NCBI GenBank assembly: GCA_036677145.1
Contig: JAKFFF010000092.1
Location: 47,662 to 111,661 of the forward strand
Direction of reading: 5' to 3'
Length of the DNA: 64,000 nucleotides
Source of the DNA: CADEED01 sp036677145
Lineage (GTDB): Bacteria; Pseudomonadota; Gammaproteobacteria; Steroidobacterales; Steroidobacteraceae
Part shown: positions 43,960-52,255 of the stretch, piece by piece
Numbering within the stretch: position 1 is the stretch's first letter
Layout of the letters: every line of letters starts with the position of its first letter
Made by a program: the position numbers and the translations under genes
The notes under the pieces: model-generated
Told to the model about the DNA's origin: nothing
Seen by the model: the letters and a program-made list of their open reading frames with translations, nothing else
The model's database searches: none

Positions 43960-44649
43960 ATGTCACCGAACCCGCAGCCGCGTCCGGATTGGCCGGCTAT
44001 CGATACCGTTTGTCTGGATCTCGACGGCACGCTGCTCGATCAGGCGTACGACAACCATATCTGGCGCGACCTCGTTCCCCAGCGCTTCGCGGTCGCGCAG
44101 GGCCTCGACCTGCACGCGGCCTATGCCGAGATCGCACGCCGGTTCAATGAACGCAGTGGCACGCTCGACTGGTATTGCATCGAATACTGGTCCCGCACCC
44201 TCGGCGTCGATATCGGCGCGCTGCATCGCGAAGTGCGTTCGCATGTGGCGTGGCTCCCCGGCGCCCGCGATTTTCTGGCGAACATGCGGGCGGCCGGCAA
44301 GCGGTTGCTGCTGTTGACCAATTCGCATCCGATCGCGCTCACGGTGAAACACGAAGAGACCGGTGTGCTCGATTGCATGGACAGCGCGGTGACCTCGCAC
44401 GAATTCGGCGCGCCGAAGGAAGATCCGCGCTTCTGGAGCGCCGCCGTCGCGCGTTTCGGTTTCGATCCGGCGCGCACCCTGTTCGCCGACGACAACTCGC
44501 GCATGCTCCAGGCGGCACGCGCCGCGGGAATCCGCTGGGTGTACGGCATCCGCCATTGGGATACGAAGGGATCGCGTCGGGAGCACGTCGAACATCCCGC
44601 CGTCGATTCAGTCTGGGAGTTGGTGCCGGGTGAGAATTCGCTGAGTTAG
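43960..44649 (+). CDS. yrfG: GMP/IMP nucleotidase (HAD family, YrfG)
   Basis: A 229-residue HAD phosphatase that dephosphorylates GMP and IMP. Motif I is DLDGTLLD near residue 20, followed by the family-specific NERSGTLDWYCIEYWS. Motif II is LLTNSHP, with Lys in GAPKEDPRF and motif IV FADDNSRML. The last nine residues (LVPGENSLS) and the TAG stop are coded by the left arm of a 32-bp inverted repeat, so the natural C-terminus was replaced or extended by the repeat. Confidence 0.94.
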   Translation: MSPNPQPRPDWPAIDTVCLDLDGTLLDQAYDNHIWRDLVPQRFAVAQGLDLHAAYAEIARRFNERSGTLDWYCIEYWSRTLGVDIGALHREVRSHVAWLPGARDFLANMRAAGKRLLLLTNSHPIALTVKHEETGVLDCMDSAVTSHEFGAPKEDPRFWSAAVARFGFDPARTLFADDNSRMLQAARAAGIRWVYGIRHWDTKGSRREHVEHPAVDSVWELVPGENSLS

Positions 44650-44712
44650 CTCGCTGCCGCGCGACATGGCGTTTCGCCGCGCTAACTCAGCGAATTCTCA
44701 CCCGGCACCAAC
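44619..44712. repeat. Long hairpin repeat, copy 1 (32-bp perfect stem)
   Basis: The left arm 44619-44650 and right arm 44681-44712 are exact reverse complements, with a 30-nt loop. The arm reads outward-in GTTGGTGCCGGGTGAG, AATTCGCTGAGTTAGC. The left arm codes the end of YrfG; the right arm ends 3 nt before the stop of the convergent rhlB. A related copy lies at 48351-48470, with two paired base changes that keep the stem. Confidence 0.95.
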
Positions 44713-44715
44713 CTC

Positions 44716-46071
44716 TTATCTACCGCCGCGGCGATGACCGCCGCCGCCGCCGCTGCGACGGGGTGGGCCACCGCGTCCGCCGCCGGGGCCGCCACGGCGT
44801 GGACCGCCACGACCGCCGCCACCACCACCGCCACTGCGGCGCATCGGCTTGGGACCGTCTTCCGGATCCCATTCCTTGTAAACGGGTGGCTTGAGATCCT
44901 TGGCTAACAACTCGAGTTTCACCGCGGCGACCGGAATCTTGTGCGTGATGTACGCCTCGATCTCGGGCAGCGCCACCGCGTATTCCTCGCAGCCGAAGCT
45001 GATCGCATCACCTTCGGCGCCGGCGCGCGCAGTGCGGCCGATGCGATGCACGTAGTCGGCGGCGTCCTGCGGCAGGTCGTAATTGAAAACGTGGCTCACG
45101 TCGGCAATGTGCAAACCGCGCGACGCGACGTCCGTGCAGATCAGCACCGCGAGCTCGCCGCTGTGAAATTCCTTCATGAATCGCAGACGCTTCTTCTGCG
45201 GGACGTCGCCCGAGAGCGCCTGCGCCTTGAAGCCGTTGGCGATCAGGTAGGCCTCGAGTTTCTCCGCGACCCGCTTGGTGTTCACGAACACCATCGTGCG
45301 GCGCGCCTCGTATTGCCGCAGCAAGCCGATGAGCAGCGGGATTTTCTCTTCCATCGCCGGGAAGTAGATCATCTGCCGCACTTTGTCGGCCGTCACACGA
45401 TCCGGCTCGATGCGCACGAGCTCGGGATTGTTCATGTGCTCGTAGGCAAGTTCGAGTACGCGTTGCGACAGCGTGGCCGAGAACAGCATCGACTGGCGGC
45501 TCTCGGGTTTCGGCAACCGTCGCAAGATGAAACGGATGTCAGCGATGAAGCCGAGATCGAACATGCGATCCGCTTCGTCGAGCACCACCGCCTGGGCATG
45601 GCGCATGTCGAAAACGTGCTGCTTGAAATAGTCGATGACCCGGCCCGGGGTGCCGATCAGCACATCGATGCCGTCCTGCAGCGTCTTGCGTTGCTTTTCG
45701 TAGTCGACGCCTCCATAAACGACGCCAATCTTGAGACCGGTGTGCCGACCCAGCACTTCCGCATCATTGAAGATCTGCACCGCGAGTTCGCGCGTTGGCG
45801 CCAAAATCAGCGCTCGAATGCCCGATGGGCTGCGGCCAGGCCCCGGTGGATTCGTGAGCAGCCGCTGGTATAGCGCCACGAGGAACGCGGCCGTCTTGCC
45901 GGTGCCGGTCTGTGCCTGACCCGCAACATCCTTGCCGGTGAGAGCAATCGGCAAAGTAATCGCCTGAACGGGTGTCGCGCGGACGAATCCCGCATCTCGG
46001 ATGCCTGCGGCAACTTGCGGAACGAGGTCCAGCGACGCGAATTCGAGGTCGGAAAGGTGTGTCTCTGTCAT
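44716..46071 (-). CDS. rhlB: ATP-dependent RNA helicase RhlB
   Basis: A 451-residue DEAD-box helicase, part of the RNA degradosome in enterobacteria. The Q motif region, AQTGTGKT (Walker A), PTRELAVQ, DEAD (VLDEADRMFDLG), SAT, and HRIGRTARAG are complete. It matches RhlB over other DEAD proteins (THLSDLEFASL N-terminus, DVPQKKRLR, CEEYAVALPEIEAYI). The C-terminal ~45 residues form a Gly/Arg-rich RGG-like tail. It diverges from trxA-rho, the same neighbours as in E. coli. Confidence 0.95.
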   Translation of the reverse strand: MTETHLSDLEFASLDLVPQVAAGIRDAGFVRATPVQAITLPIALTGKDVAGQAQTGTGKTAAFLVALYQRLLTNPPGPGRSPSGIRALILAPTRELAVQIFNDAEVLGRHTGLKIGVVYGGVDYEKQRKTLQDGIDVLIGTPGRVIDYFKQHVFDMRHAQAVVLDEADRMFDLGFIADIRFILRRLPKPESRQSMLFSATLSQRVLELAYEHMNNPELVRIEPDRVTADKVRQMIYFPAMEEKIPLLIGLLRQYEARRTMVFVNTKRVAEKLEAYLIANGFKAQALSGDVPQKKRLRFMKEFHSGELAVLICTDVASRGLHIADVSHVFNYDLPQDAADYVHRIGRTARAGAEGDAISFGCEEYAVALPEIEAYITHKIPVAAVKLELLAKDLKPPVYKEWDPEDGPKPMRRSGGGGGGGRGGPRRGGPGGGRGGPPRRSGGGGGHRRGGR

Positions 46072-46399
46072 TAATTCAAAGTTACTTATCTTGAGGCCAT
46101 TCTTGAAACAAGGAGCGCATCTGGCGCTTGCAAATCGACGGCGGACCCGTTAAAAATTGGACCCAAGACGCGGACCCGCTCGTCAACGAGCCCCGAGCCG
46201 CAAATCCAAAGCTTCCTTAACCACTAAGGTCATTTCATCCATCAGGCGAATCTGGCCGTGCGCGAACGCCGGCAGTCTAACCGTTTGATCGCGTCCTGAG
46301 CACGGCTTCCTGCCGGCTGCAGCGCCCTCTTCCGAAAAACACCCACCCATTCAGCACTCGATCGCGAGCAATCTTTGATTTCTATGGAGGTCCTTCCAC
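46072..46399. other. Divergent promoter region rhlB / trxA
   Basis: This 328-nt gap between the divergent rhlB and trxA starts holds no convincing gene. It is less GC-rich near 46072-46240. It must carry both promoters; candidate boxes are weak and I do not assign them. A GGAGG at 46386-46390 lies upstream of the trxA GTG. I see no clear dyad or rhoL-like leader here. Confidence 0.5.
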
Positions 46400-46729
46400 G
46401 TGAGTAACCCGGACATCGTCCACACCACGGACGCAACGTTCACCCAGGACGTGCTCAAGTCCGATAAGCCCGTTCTTCTCGACTTCTGGGCCGAATGGTG
46501 TGGCCCCTGCAAGATGATTGCTCCGATCCTCGACGAGATCGCGACGGAGTACAAAGACCGCCTGCGAGTCGCCAAGATCGATATCGAATCCAATCCGCAG
46601 ACGCCGCCGAAGTTCGGCATCCGCAACATCCCCACGCTGATCCTGTTCAAGAACGGGACCGTGGAGGCCCAGAAAGTCGGCTCAGTGCGCAAACCCGACC
46701 TCAAATCTTTCCTGGACGCGCACCTGTGA
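46400..46729 (+). CDS. trxA: Thioredoxin 1
   Basis: A 109-residue thioredoxin. The redox motif is WCGPC with Cys34 and Cys37, inside VLLDFWAEWCGPCKMIAPIL; cis-Pro is in NIPTLILF. It reduces disulfides in the cytoplasm and serves ribonucleotide reductase. The start is GTG. Its stop overlaps the start of the extended rho frame as GTGA, which suggests trxA and rho are translated together from one mRNA. Confidence 0.97.
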   Translation: MSNPDIVHTTDATFTQDVLKSDKPVLLDFWAEWCGPCKMIAPILDEIATEYKDRLRVAKIDIESNPQTPPKFGIRNIPTLILFKNGTVEAQKVGSVRKPDLKSFLDAHL

Positions 46730-48216
46730 GGGGCTACTTGGGTAATCAGGGCCGCAATCGCCCTAACAAGGGCCCGCGCCACGGTGGTGGCGGCGGACAT
46801 CGCGATCGCGACGGTAACCGCGATCCGAATTACCGCGGTGGCGGTGGAGGCGGCGGCAACAACGGTGGCCCGCGCCACGACGATCAGCCGCCGGAGGTCT
46901 ACGAAGTAGACGAATCCGAAATCATCAGTCAGGCCGATCTCGCGGCCACCAAGAGCTCGATGAATCTGTCGGTGCTCAAGGCCAAGCCGATCTACGAGCT
47001 GGTCAAGATGGCCGAGTCCATGGGCGTGGAGGGCATGGCCCGTTCGCGCAAGCAGGACATCATCTTCGGCATCCTCAAGGCCCACTCGCGCAACGGCGAG
47101 AACATCTATGGCGACGGCGTGCTGGAAATTCTGCAGGATGGCTTCGGCTTCCTGCGTTCTTCCGACGGCTCGTATCTCGCCGGCCCGGACGACATTTACG
47201 TGTCGCCGAGCCAGATCCGCCGCTTCAACCTGCGCACCGGCGACACCATCTCGGGCCTCATCCGCCCGCCGAAGGATGGCGAACGCTACTTCGCGCTGCT
47301 GAAGGTCGGCGAGATCAATTTCGATTCGCCCGATTCTTCGCGCAACAAGGTGCTGTTCGAGAACCTGACGCCGTTCCATCCCACCAAGCGGCTGAAGCTG
47401 CAGCGGGGCAATGGTTCGACGGAAGATCTCACCGCACGCGCCATCGACCTGGTTTCGCCCATCGGCAAGGGCCAGCGTGGTCTGATCGTTTCGCCGCCGA
47501 AGGCCGGCAAGACGATGCTGCTGCAGAACATCGCCACGTCCATCACGGCGAATCATCCCGAAGTGCACCTCATCGTGCTGCTCATCGACGAGCGCCCGGA
47601 AGAAGTGACCGAGATGCAGCGCACCGTGAAGGGTGAAGTGGTCTCCTCGACGTTCGACGAACCCGCCGCCCGCCACGTGCAGGTCGCGGAAATGGTGATC
47701 GAAAAGGCCAAGCGCCTGGTCGAGCACAAGAAAGACGTCGTGATCCTGCTCGATTCCATCACGCGCCTCGCGCGCGCCTACAACACGGTGGTGCCGAGCT
47801 CCGGCAAGGTGCTCACCGGTGGTGTCGACGCGAACGCGTTGCAGCGTCCGAAGCGCTTCTTCGGCGCCGCGCGCAACATCGAGGAGGGTGGCAGCCTAAC
47901 TATCCTCGCGACCGCGCTCATCGACACGGGGTCCAAGATGGACGACGTGATCTACGAAGAGTTCAAGGGTACGGGCAACTGCGAAATTCATCTCGACCGG
48001 CGCATCGCTGAAAAGCGCGTGTTCCCCGCGATGAACATCAACCGCTCGGGCACGCGCAAGGAAGAGCTCATCACCGACCAGGGCGAGCTCGCGAAGATCT
48101 GGATCCTGCGCAAGCTGCTGCATCCGATGGACGAACTCGCGGCCATCGAATTCCTGCTCGACAAGATGAAAGATACGAAGACCAACGCCGAGTTCTTCGA
48201 GGCCATGAAGAGATAG
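46726..48216 (+). CDS. rho: Transcription termination factor Rho with N-terminal Gly/Arg-rich extension
   Basis: A 496-residue hexameric RNA helicase that ends transcription. The canonical protein begins at Met79 (MNLSVLKAKPIYELV, 46960). RNA-binding DGFGFLR, Walker A PPKAGKTM, LLIDERPEEVTEMQR and the Q/R loops (SGKVLTGGVDANA, GTGNCEIHLDR) are all intact. The frame continues upstream without stop to GTG 46726, overlapping trxA. The added 78 residues are rich in Gly, Arg, Asn and Asp. Two starts are therefore possible (496 or 418 aa); the GTGA overlap and coding-like codon use of the extension favour the long form. Confidence 0.95.
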   Translation: MRGYLGNQGRNRPNKGPRHGGGGGHRDRDGNRDPNYRGGGGGGGNNGGPRHDDQPPEVYEVDESEIISQADLAATKSSMNLSVLKAKPIYELVKMAESMGVEGMARSRKQDIIFGILKAHSRNGENIYGDGVLEILQDGFGFLRSSDGSYLAGPDDIYVSPSQIRRFNLRTGDTISGLIRPPKDGERYFALLKVGEINFDSPDSSRNKVLFENLTPFHPTKRLKLQRGNGSTEDLTARAIDLVSPIGKGQRGLIVSPPKAGKTMLLQNIATSITANHPEVHLIVLLIDERPEEVTEMQRTVKGEVVSSTFDEPAARHVQVAEMVIEKAKRLVEHKKDVVILLDSITRLARAYNTVVPSSGKVLTGGVDANALQRPKRFFGAARNIEEGGSLTILATALIDTGSKMDDVIYEEFKGTGNCEIHLDRRIAEKRVFPAMNINRSGTRKEELITDQGELAKIWILRKLLHPMDELAAIEFLLDKMKDTKTNAEFFEAMKR

Positions 48217-48223
48217 ATGTGAG

Positions 48224-48252
48224 GAGGGGACAGACCCCAGGTCCGTCCCCTC
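48224..48252. repeat. Hairpin after rho sharing the RAYT repeat core
   Basis: GAGGGGACAGACC (48224-48236) and GGTCCGTCCCCTC (48240-48252) form a 13-bp stem with one mismatch and a 3-nt loop. The 11-mer GGGGACAGACC also occurs in both RAYT repeat arms (25868-25878 and, inverted, 26627-26637). No T run follows, so it is more REP-like than an intrinsic terminator. Confidence 0.75.
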
Positions 48253-48257
48253 ACTTC

Positions 48258-48283
48258 CCCGGTGTGCGCTACGTCACACCGGG
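48258..48283. repeat. Second hairpin after rho
   Basis: CCCGGTGTG (48258-48266) and CACACCGGG (48275-48283) form a perfect 9-bp stem with an 8-nt loop. It follows the previous hairpin by 5 nt, so the end of the rho transcript is strongly structured. Confidence 0.7.
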
Positions 48284-48350
48284 CCCGTCTCCTTAAGCCG
48301 ACGCTGGCGCGGCTTTCCCACCTGTTAGATCATGGCGCGCATGTGGGTGC

Positions 48351-48470
48351 CGAAGAGTCGGTGCCGGGTGAGAATTAACTGAGTTAGCTTTGCGTGCCCG
48401 GACAGTGGTGCGCGGCGACGCTAACTCAGTTAATTCTCACCCGGCACCAACTTCCTGGTGCCGACTCTTC
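48351..48470. repeat. Long hairpin repeat, copy 2
   Basis: The inner stem 48361-48388 / 48420-48447 is a perfect 28-bp inverted repeat around a 31-nt loop and matches copy 1 (GTGCCGGGTGAGAATT, then AACTGAGTTAGC). An outer stem, CGAAGAGTCG (48351-48360) with CGACTCTTCG (48461-48470), extends it, with about 13 nt unpaired between on the right. It lies between rho and the next gene, which starts 18 nt after it. Confidence 0.92.
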
Positions 48471-48488
48471 GTCTCAGGGAGCCGGAAG

Positions 48489-49382
48489 ATGCGCGTAGCG
48501 CTGGTGGTCATGTTGAGCCTCGTCATGTCGGGTTGCGCCTTGTGGCGCAAGGATGCCGAGGAGCCGATCGACAACACGGGACCGCGCAAGGAAAAGGCCG
48601 AGCCCGTGCTCAAGCCGAGCGAGGCGCTGAAGCCGAAATCGCTCGATATCGCGAGCCCCTCGACCGACAAGTTCTACATGCGCGGCGCCTTCTTCCCGGC
48701 CTCGGTCACCACCGAGATTCAGCTCGACTCGTCAACGGGCGTGCCCGGGACACTGCTGAGCGGCGAAGACGACCTCGGCCTTGACGACAAGGTCGAGCAG
48801 GTCCGCATGGATTTCAACATCCGGATGGCGCGCCGCCACAACATGCATCTCGACTACTTCAAGCTGAATCGTTTCAGCGAGCAGCCGCTGCCGCGCGATA
48901 TCGATTTCGGTGATTTCACTTTCACGGAAGGCACGACCTTTCGCACCAAGCTCGACTGGCGCGTGCTGACGCTCACGCACACCTATTCGTTCATCCAGAA
49001 CGAACGATTCGAGGCCGGGGCCGGCCTCGGCATCCACCTGATCGAAGCGCAGGCCGAGGGCATGGAGCCCGGCACCAACAATCGCGAGGCCGCCTCAGAA
49101 GTCGGCATTTTCCCGACGCTCTCCGGCATCTTTTCGTATCGCATTTCAAAGCGCTTTGCGTTCACCGCGCGCGCGTTGTGGTTCTCCGCGGCGCCGGATG
49201 AGTTCGACGGCACGATGGCCAACTACCACGCCGACATCCAGTACCGCTGGCACGACAACGCGGCGGTGGGCCTGGGTTACACCAAGCTAGTGACCGAGCT
49301 GCAGGTGTTCGATGACGCGGATGCGCTGCTCTTCAACCTGGATACAACCGGACCCGAACTCTTCATCCGCTTCAGCTTCTGA
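48489..49382 (+). CDS. Outer-membrane beta-barrel lipoprotein, unrecognised
   Basis: A 297-residue protein with a lipoprotein signal (LSLVMSGC, Cys at ~16), a charged linker, then a beta-barrel-like body from DKFYMRGAFFPASV to the terminal strand PELFIRFSF ending in Phe. Alternating strands such as RHNMHLDYFKLNRF and HADIQYRWHDNAAVGLGYTKL fit an eight- to twelve-strand barrel. I do not assign a family. The start at 48489 has GGAAG just upstream. Confidence 0.8.
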   Translation: MRVALVVMLSLVMSGCALWRKDAEEPIDNTGPRKEKAEPVLKPSEALKPKSLDIASPSTDKFYMRGAFFPASVTTEIQLDSSTGVPGTLLSGEDDLGLDDKVEQVRMDFNIRMARRHNMHLDYFKLNRFSEQPLPRDIDFGDFTFTEGTTFRTKLDWRVLTLTHTYSFIQNERFEAGAGLGIHLIEAQAEGMEPGTNNREAASEVGIFPTLSGIFSYRISKRFAFTARALWFSAAPDEFDGTMANYHADIQYRWHDNAAVGLGYTKLVTELQVFDDADALLFNLDTTGPELFIRFSF

Positions 49383-49403
49383 CGCGCACACCGGCGGCTG
49401 GCC

Positions 49404-50087
49404 ATGTTTCGCGCTGCCATTTTCGACATGGATGGCCTGCTCATCGATTCCGAACCGTACTGGGCTTGCGCGGAACGGGAAGTCTTCGGTTCGCTGGGTA
49501 TCGAGATCAGCACGGCAATGGCCGCGATCACGGCGCCCATGACGACGCGGGAAGTGTCGGAATACTGGTACCGGTTCAGTCCCTGGAGCGGCCGAAGTAT
49601 TCCGGAAGTCGAGCAGGCCGTCGTTTCGCGCGTCGCGAATCTCATAGACGCGCAGGGCGCCGCGTTACCGGGAGTAGTGCAGGCGCTGGACGTGTGCACC
49701 CACTTCGGCTGGCGCGTGGCATTGGCTTCGAATTCTCCGGCGCGCCTATGCTCACTCACGCTGGAAAAGCTCGGCATCGCCGCGCGGTTCGACGCGGTCG
49801 TTTCGGCCGAACACGTCGCGCGCGGCAAGCCGGATCCCGCGGTGTACCTCGAGGCGGCCCGCAGACTGTCGATCGACCCGCGCGACTGCCTGGCGTTCGA
49901 GGACTCGGCGACGGGCGTACGCGCGGCGCGCGCCGCGGGCATGGGCGTAGTGGCGGTACCGCCGCGCGGATACCGCTTCGAGGCACTCGAACATCTACCG
50001 CACGTTCAGCTGGGGAACCTCGCCGAGTTCAGCCGCGAGCGGGCCGTCGACGCGTGGACGCGTCGTGCCACCACCGGCGCCAGCTAG
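49404..50087 (+). CDS. HAD hydrolase, sugar-phosphatase-like (HxpB/YniC type)
   Basis: A 227-residue beta-phosphoglucomutase-like HAD protein. Motif I is FDMDGLLIDSEPYW at residues 7-20, motif II LASNSP, motif III GKPDPAVYLEAARRL and motif IV FEDSATGVRAARAAGM. This pattern fits phosphatases for 2-deoxyglucose-6-phosphate and hexitol phosphates; the substrate is inferred from family only. It follows the barrel lipoprotein by 21 nt and abuts the convergent alpha/beta-hydrolase stop. Confidence 0.9.
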   Translation: MFRAAIFDMDGLLIDSEPYWACAEREVFGSLGIEISTAMAAITAPMTTREVSEYWYRFSPWSGRSIPEVEQAVVSRVANLIDAQGAALPGVVQALDVCTHFGWRVALASNSPARLCSLTLEKLGIAARFDAVVSAEHVARGKPDPAVYLEAARRLSIDPRDCLAFEDSATGVRAARAAGMGVVAVPPRGYRFEALEHLPHVQLGNLAEFSRERAVDAWTRRATTGAS

Positions 50088-50978
50088 TCAGGCCTTCAGA
50101 AAATCCACAACGCGTTCGATCGTCGCGGCGTCGCGTAGCGCGCCGCTGTGGCCGAGGCCGCTCGTGCGGAACAGTGTCGCGCCCGGAATGGCCGCCGCCA
50201 GAGCGGCTCCTTGCGCAAACGGCGCGACGTTGTCTTCCGCGTCATGCACCACGAGCACCGGGATGCGCACACTCGGCGCCGCCGCCGCGACGGATATGGC
50301 ATCCGCTGGACGGCCGAAGTGCTTCGCAAATCGCCGGCGCAGCTTTTTCATCGCGGGCGGCTTCAGACCCAGCATCATCGCGAATGACTCGAGGATGTAA
50401 TCCATGTCGGAAGGCACGCCGAACAGGCAGACCTTGCGCGGATGATATTCAGCGGTTTCCGCGAGCACGGTGAGCACCGCGCCGCCGCCGAGTGAATGAC
50501 CGATGACGGCGTAGATAGGATCGTGCGCGCGCAGCACCGCGGCGAGACTGTCGCGGAAGCGAGGCAGATCCGAGAGTTCGCCCGGCGAATCGCCATGCGC
50601 CGGCGCGTCGATGCCGATCACGGAAAATCCCGCGGCGCGCAGCGGTGCGATGAAGCTGCCGAATCGCGCGGCGTGCGAACCCCAGCCATGTAATAGAACC
50701 ACGGCGGGTCCCGGCCCATCCCAGCGCCAGATCGTGAACTCGTCACCGCCCGCATGCAGCGAATGCCGGGTGGCCTGCGCGACGATGGGGACGTCTTCGG
50801 GATCGAGGCGGCGGCGCGGTGGCGTGAGGAACATGCGCAGCGCGAGCCGCGCGGCCAGCGATGTGCTCACGAACTGCAACGCGGCGAAAATGCCTCGCAG
50901 GCGCCTCTGCATCTTCGGCGACACCCCGGGCACCGTGCGGCCGGGCAGCGGCTTGCGGCCTGCGTCGTCCGCGATCAT
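50088..50978 (-). CDS. Alpha/beta-hydrolase
   Basis: A 296-residue hydrolase. The oxyanion motif is LLHGWGSHAARF, the nucleophile elbow GHSLGGGAV, the acid in VVHDAEDNVAPF and the base in GLGHSGALRD. A hydrophobic N-terminal stretch (GIFAALQFVSTSLAARLALRMFL, cut here into parts by charged ends) could anchor it to the membrane. The ATG overlaps the thioesterase stop by 4 nt (ATGA), so both may act on acyl esters. Substrate unknown. Confidence 0.88.
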   Translation of the reverse strand: MIADDAGRKPLPGRTVPGVSPKMQRRLRGIFAALQFVSTSLAARLALRMFLTPPRRRLDPEDVPIVAQATRHSLHAGGDEFTIWRWDGPGPAVVLLHGWGSHAARFGSFIAPLRAAGFSVIGIDAPAHGDSPGELSDLPRFRDSLAAVLRAHDPIYAVIGHSLGGGAVLTVLAETAEYHPRKVCLFGVPSDMDYILESFAMMLGLKPPAMKKLRRRFAKHFGRPADAISVAAAAPSVRIPVLVVHDAEDNVAPFAQGAALAAAIPGATLFRTSGLGHSGALRDAATIERVVDFLKA

Positions 50979-51409
50979 TTCGCGGACGGCACGTAAGCGG
51001 CGAGGAACTCCGGCGGCATGCGCGTTGCGCGCCCCGTGCCGAGGTTCAGGCACACGAACAGGGTTGTCGCCCGCGCGAGCGTCGTTCCGTCGACCGCATG
51101 GCGCAACTGGAAACGGCGCGTCACGCGCAGCTTGCGGTCGGTATCGACGATCCACGTGGCGACGTCGACGCGCTCGCGCGGCAACGCGGCGCGCAGGTAA
51201 TCGATTTCGATACGCAACGCCGCCATGCCGCGCTGCATGCGTGTGCAGTCGTCGACGCTCAGGCCCAGCGCCGCGGAATGCGACCAGGCGGCCCGGTCGA
51301 GCCAACGCAGGTATACCGAGTTGTTCACGTGCCCGTAGGCGTCGATGTCATCGTCCTGTACGTCGATGCTTACGATGTGCGGGTGCGGCAAGTCCCACTG
51401 GTCTGGCAT
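50975..51409 (-). CDS. 4-hydroxybenzoyl-CoA thioesterase-like acyl-CoA thioesterase
   Basis: A 144-residue hotdog-fold enzyme. The active-site signature DIDAYGHVNNSVYLRWLDRAAW (shown in parts: DIDAYGHVNN, YLRWLDRA) is the classic 4HBT motif with catalytic Asp. It would hydrolyse an acyl-CoA; chain length is unknown. It is translationally coupled to the downstream alpha/beta-hydrolase and divergent from the DUF4412 gene. Confidence 0.9.
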   Translation of the reverse strand: MPDQWDLPHPHIVSIDVQDDDIDAYGHVNNSVYLRWLDRAAWSHSAALGLSVDDCTRMQRGMAALRIEIDYLRAALPRERVDVATWIVDTDRKLRVTRRFQLRHAVDGTTLARATTLFVCLNLGTGRATRMPPEFLAAYVPSAK

Positions 51410-51469
51410 GGATTCAAGTCTATGCGGGCGCGGTGTTAGAGTCGCGCACATCAAACATCCGAGGGTTTC

Positions 51470-52255
51470 ATGAAACGCATCGCCTCGATTCTCGTCGCGT
51501 CGTGCATCGCGCACGCGGCCAGCGCCGGTGTCTACGTCGAGATGGTCTCGCGCGACATCAAGGCGAACACCACCGAGCCCAATCAGAAGATCTACGTGCA
51601 GAACGGCGCCGGGCGCTTCGTCGATCCAGAAGGGCGCTCGTCGCTCATCAAGGGCGACACGATGTACGTGATCGATGAACAGGACAAAAGCTACATCGTG
51701 CTCGACAAGGCCACCATGGAGCAGCTCGGCAAGCAGCTCGGCGAGGCGATGAAGAAGGTGCAGGAACAACTCGCGAAAATGCCGCCCGATCAACGCGCAC
51801 AGATGGAACAGATGATGGGCATCAAGGCCGACGGCGGCGGTGCCGGCAGAACGGTGGAAACCGTCGATACCGGGAAATCCGACAAGGTCGAGGGGCGCGC
51901 GTGCCGGATCTGGGACGTCAAACGCAACGGCGAGCTCGACGATCAGATCTGCGTCGTGCCGTATTCGGCGCTGCCCGGCAAGGAAGACTTCCAGACCGCC
52001 TTCGCGAACTTCGCGAAAGTGTTCGAAGACATGGCCAAGAACCTGCCGCAACTCTCGGGCGCGATGAACAGCGAGTTTGCCGCGCTCTCGAAGGTCAACG
52101 GATTTCCGGTACGCACACGCGGCTACGAGAACGGGCGGCTCGGCAATGAAGAGCAGCTCGTGAAGGTGTGGCGCGAAGAAGCGATCCCGGCTTCGATGTT
52201 CGAAATCCCCGCGGGTTACAAGCAGAAGAAGATGCCCACCGCACCCGGACAATGA
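51470..52255 (+). CDS. DUF4412-type exported protein
   Basis: A 261-residue exported protein with a signal peptide ending AHAASA (about residue 19). The body begins GVYVEMVSRDIKANT and contains MYVIDEQDKSYIVLDKATM and GRACRIWDVKRNG. A Met/Gln/Lys-rich helix at ~85-115 separates two lobes. This matches the DUF4412 group, whose role is unknown; the fold may be LolA-like. Its stop overlaps the cbpA ATG by 4 nt. Confidence 0.82.
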   Translation: MKRIASILVASCIAHAASAGVYVEMVSRDIKANTTEPNQKIYVQNGAGRFVDPEGRSSLIKGDTMYVIDEQDKSYIVLDKATMEQLGKQLGEAMKKVQEQLAKMPPDQRAQMEQMMGIKADGGGAGRTVETVDTGKSDKVEGRACRIWDVKRNGELDDQICVVPYSALPGKEDFQTAFANFAKVFEDMAKNLPQLSGAMNSEFAALSKVNGFPVRTRGYENGRLGNEEQLVKVWREEAIPASMFEIPAGYKQKKMPTAPGQ

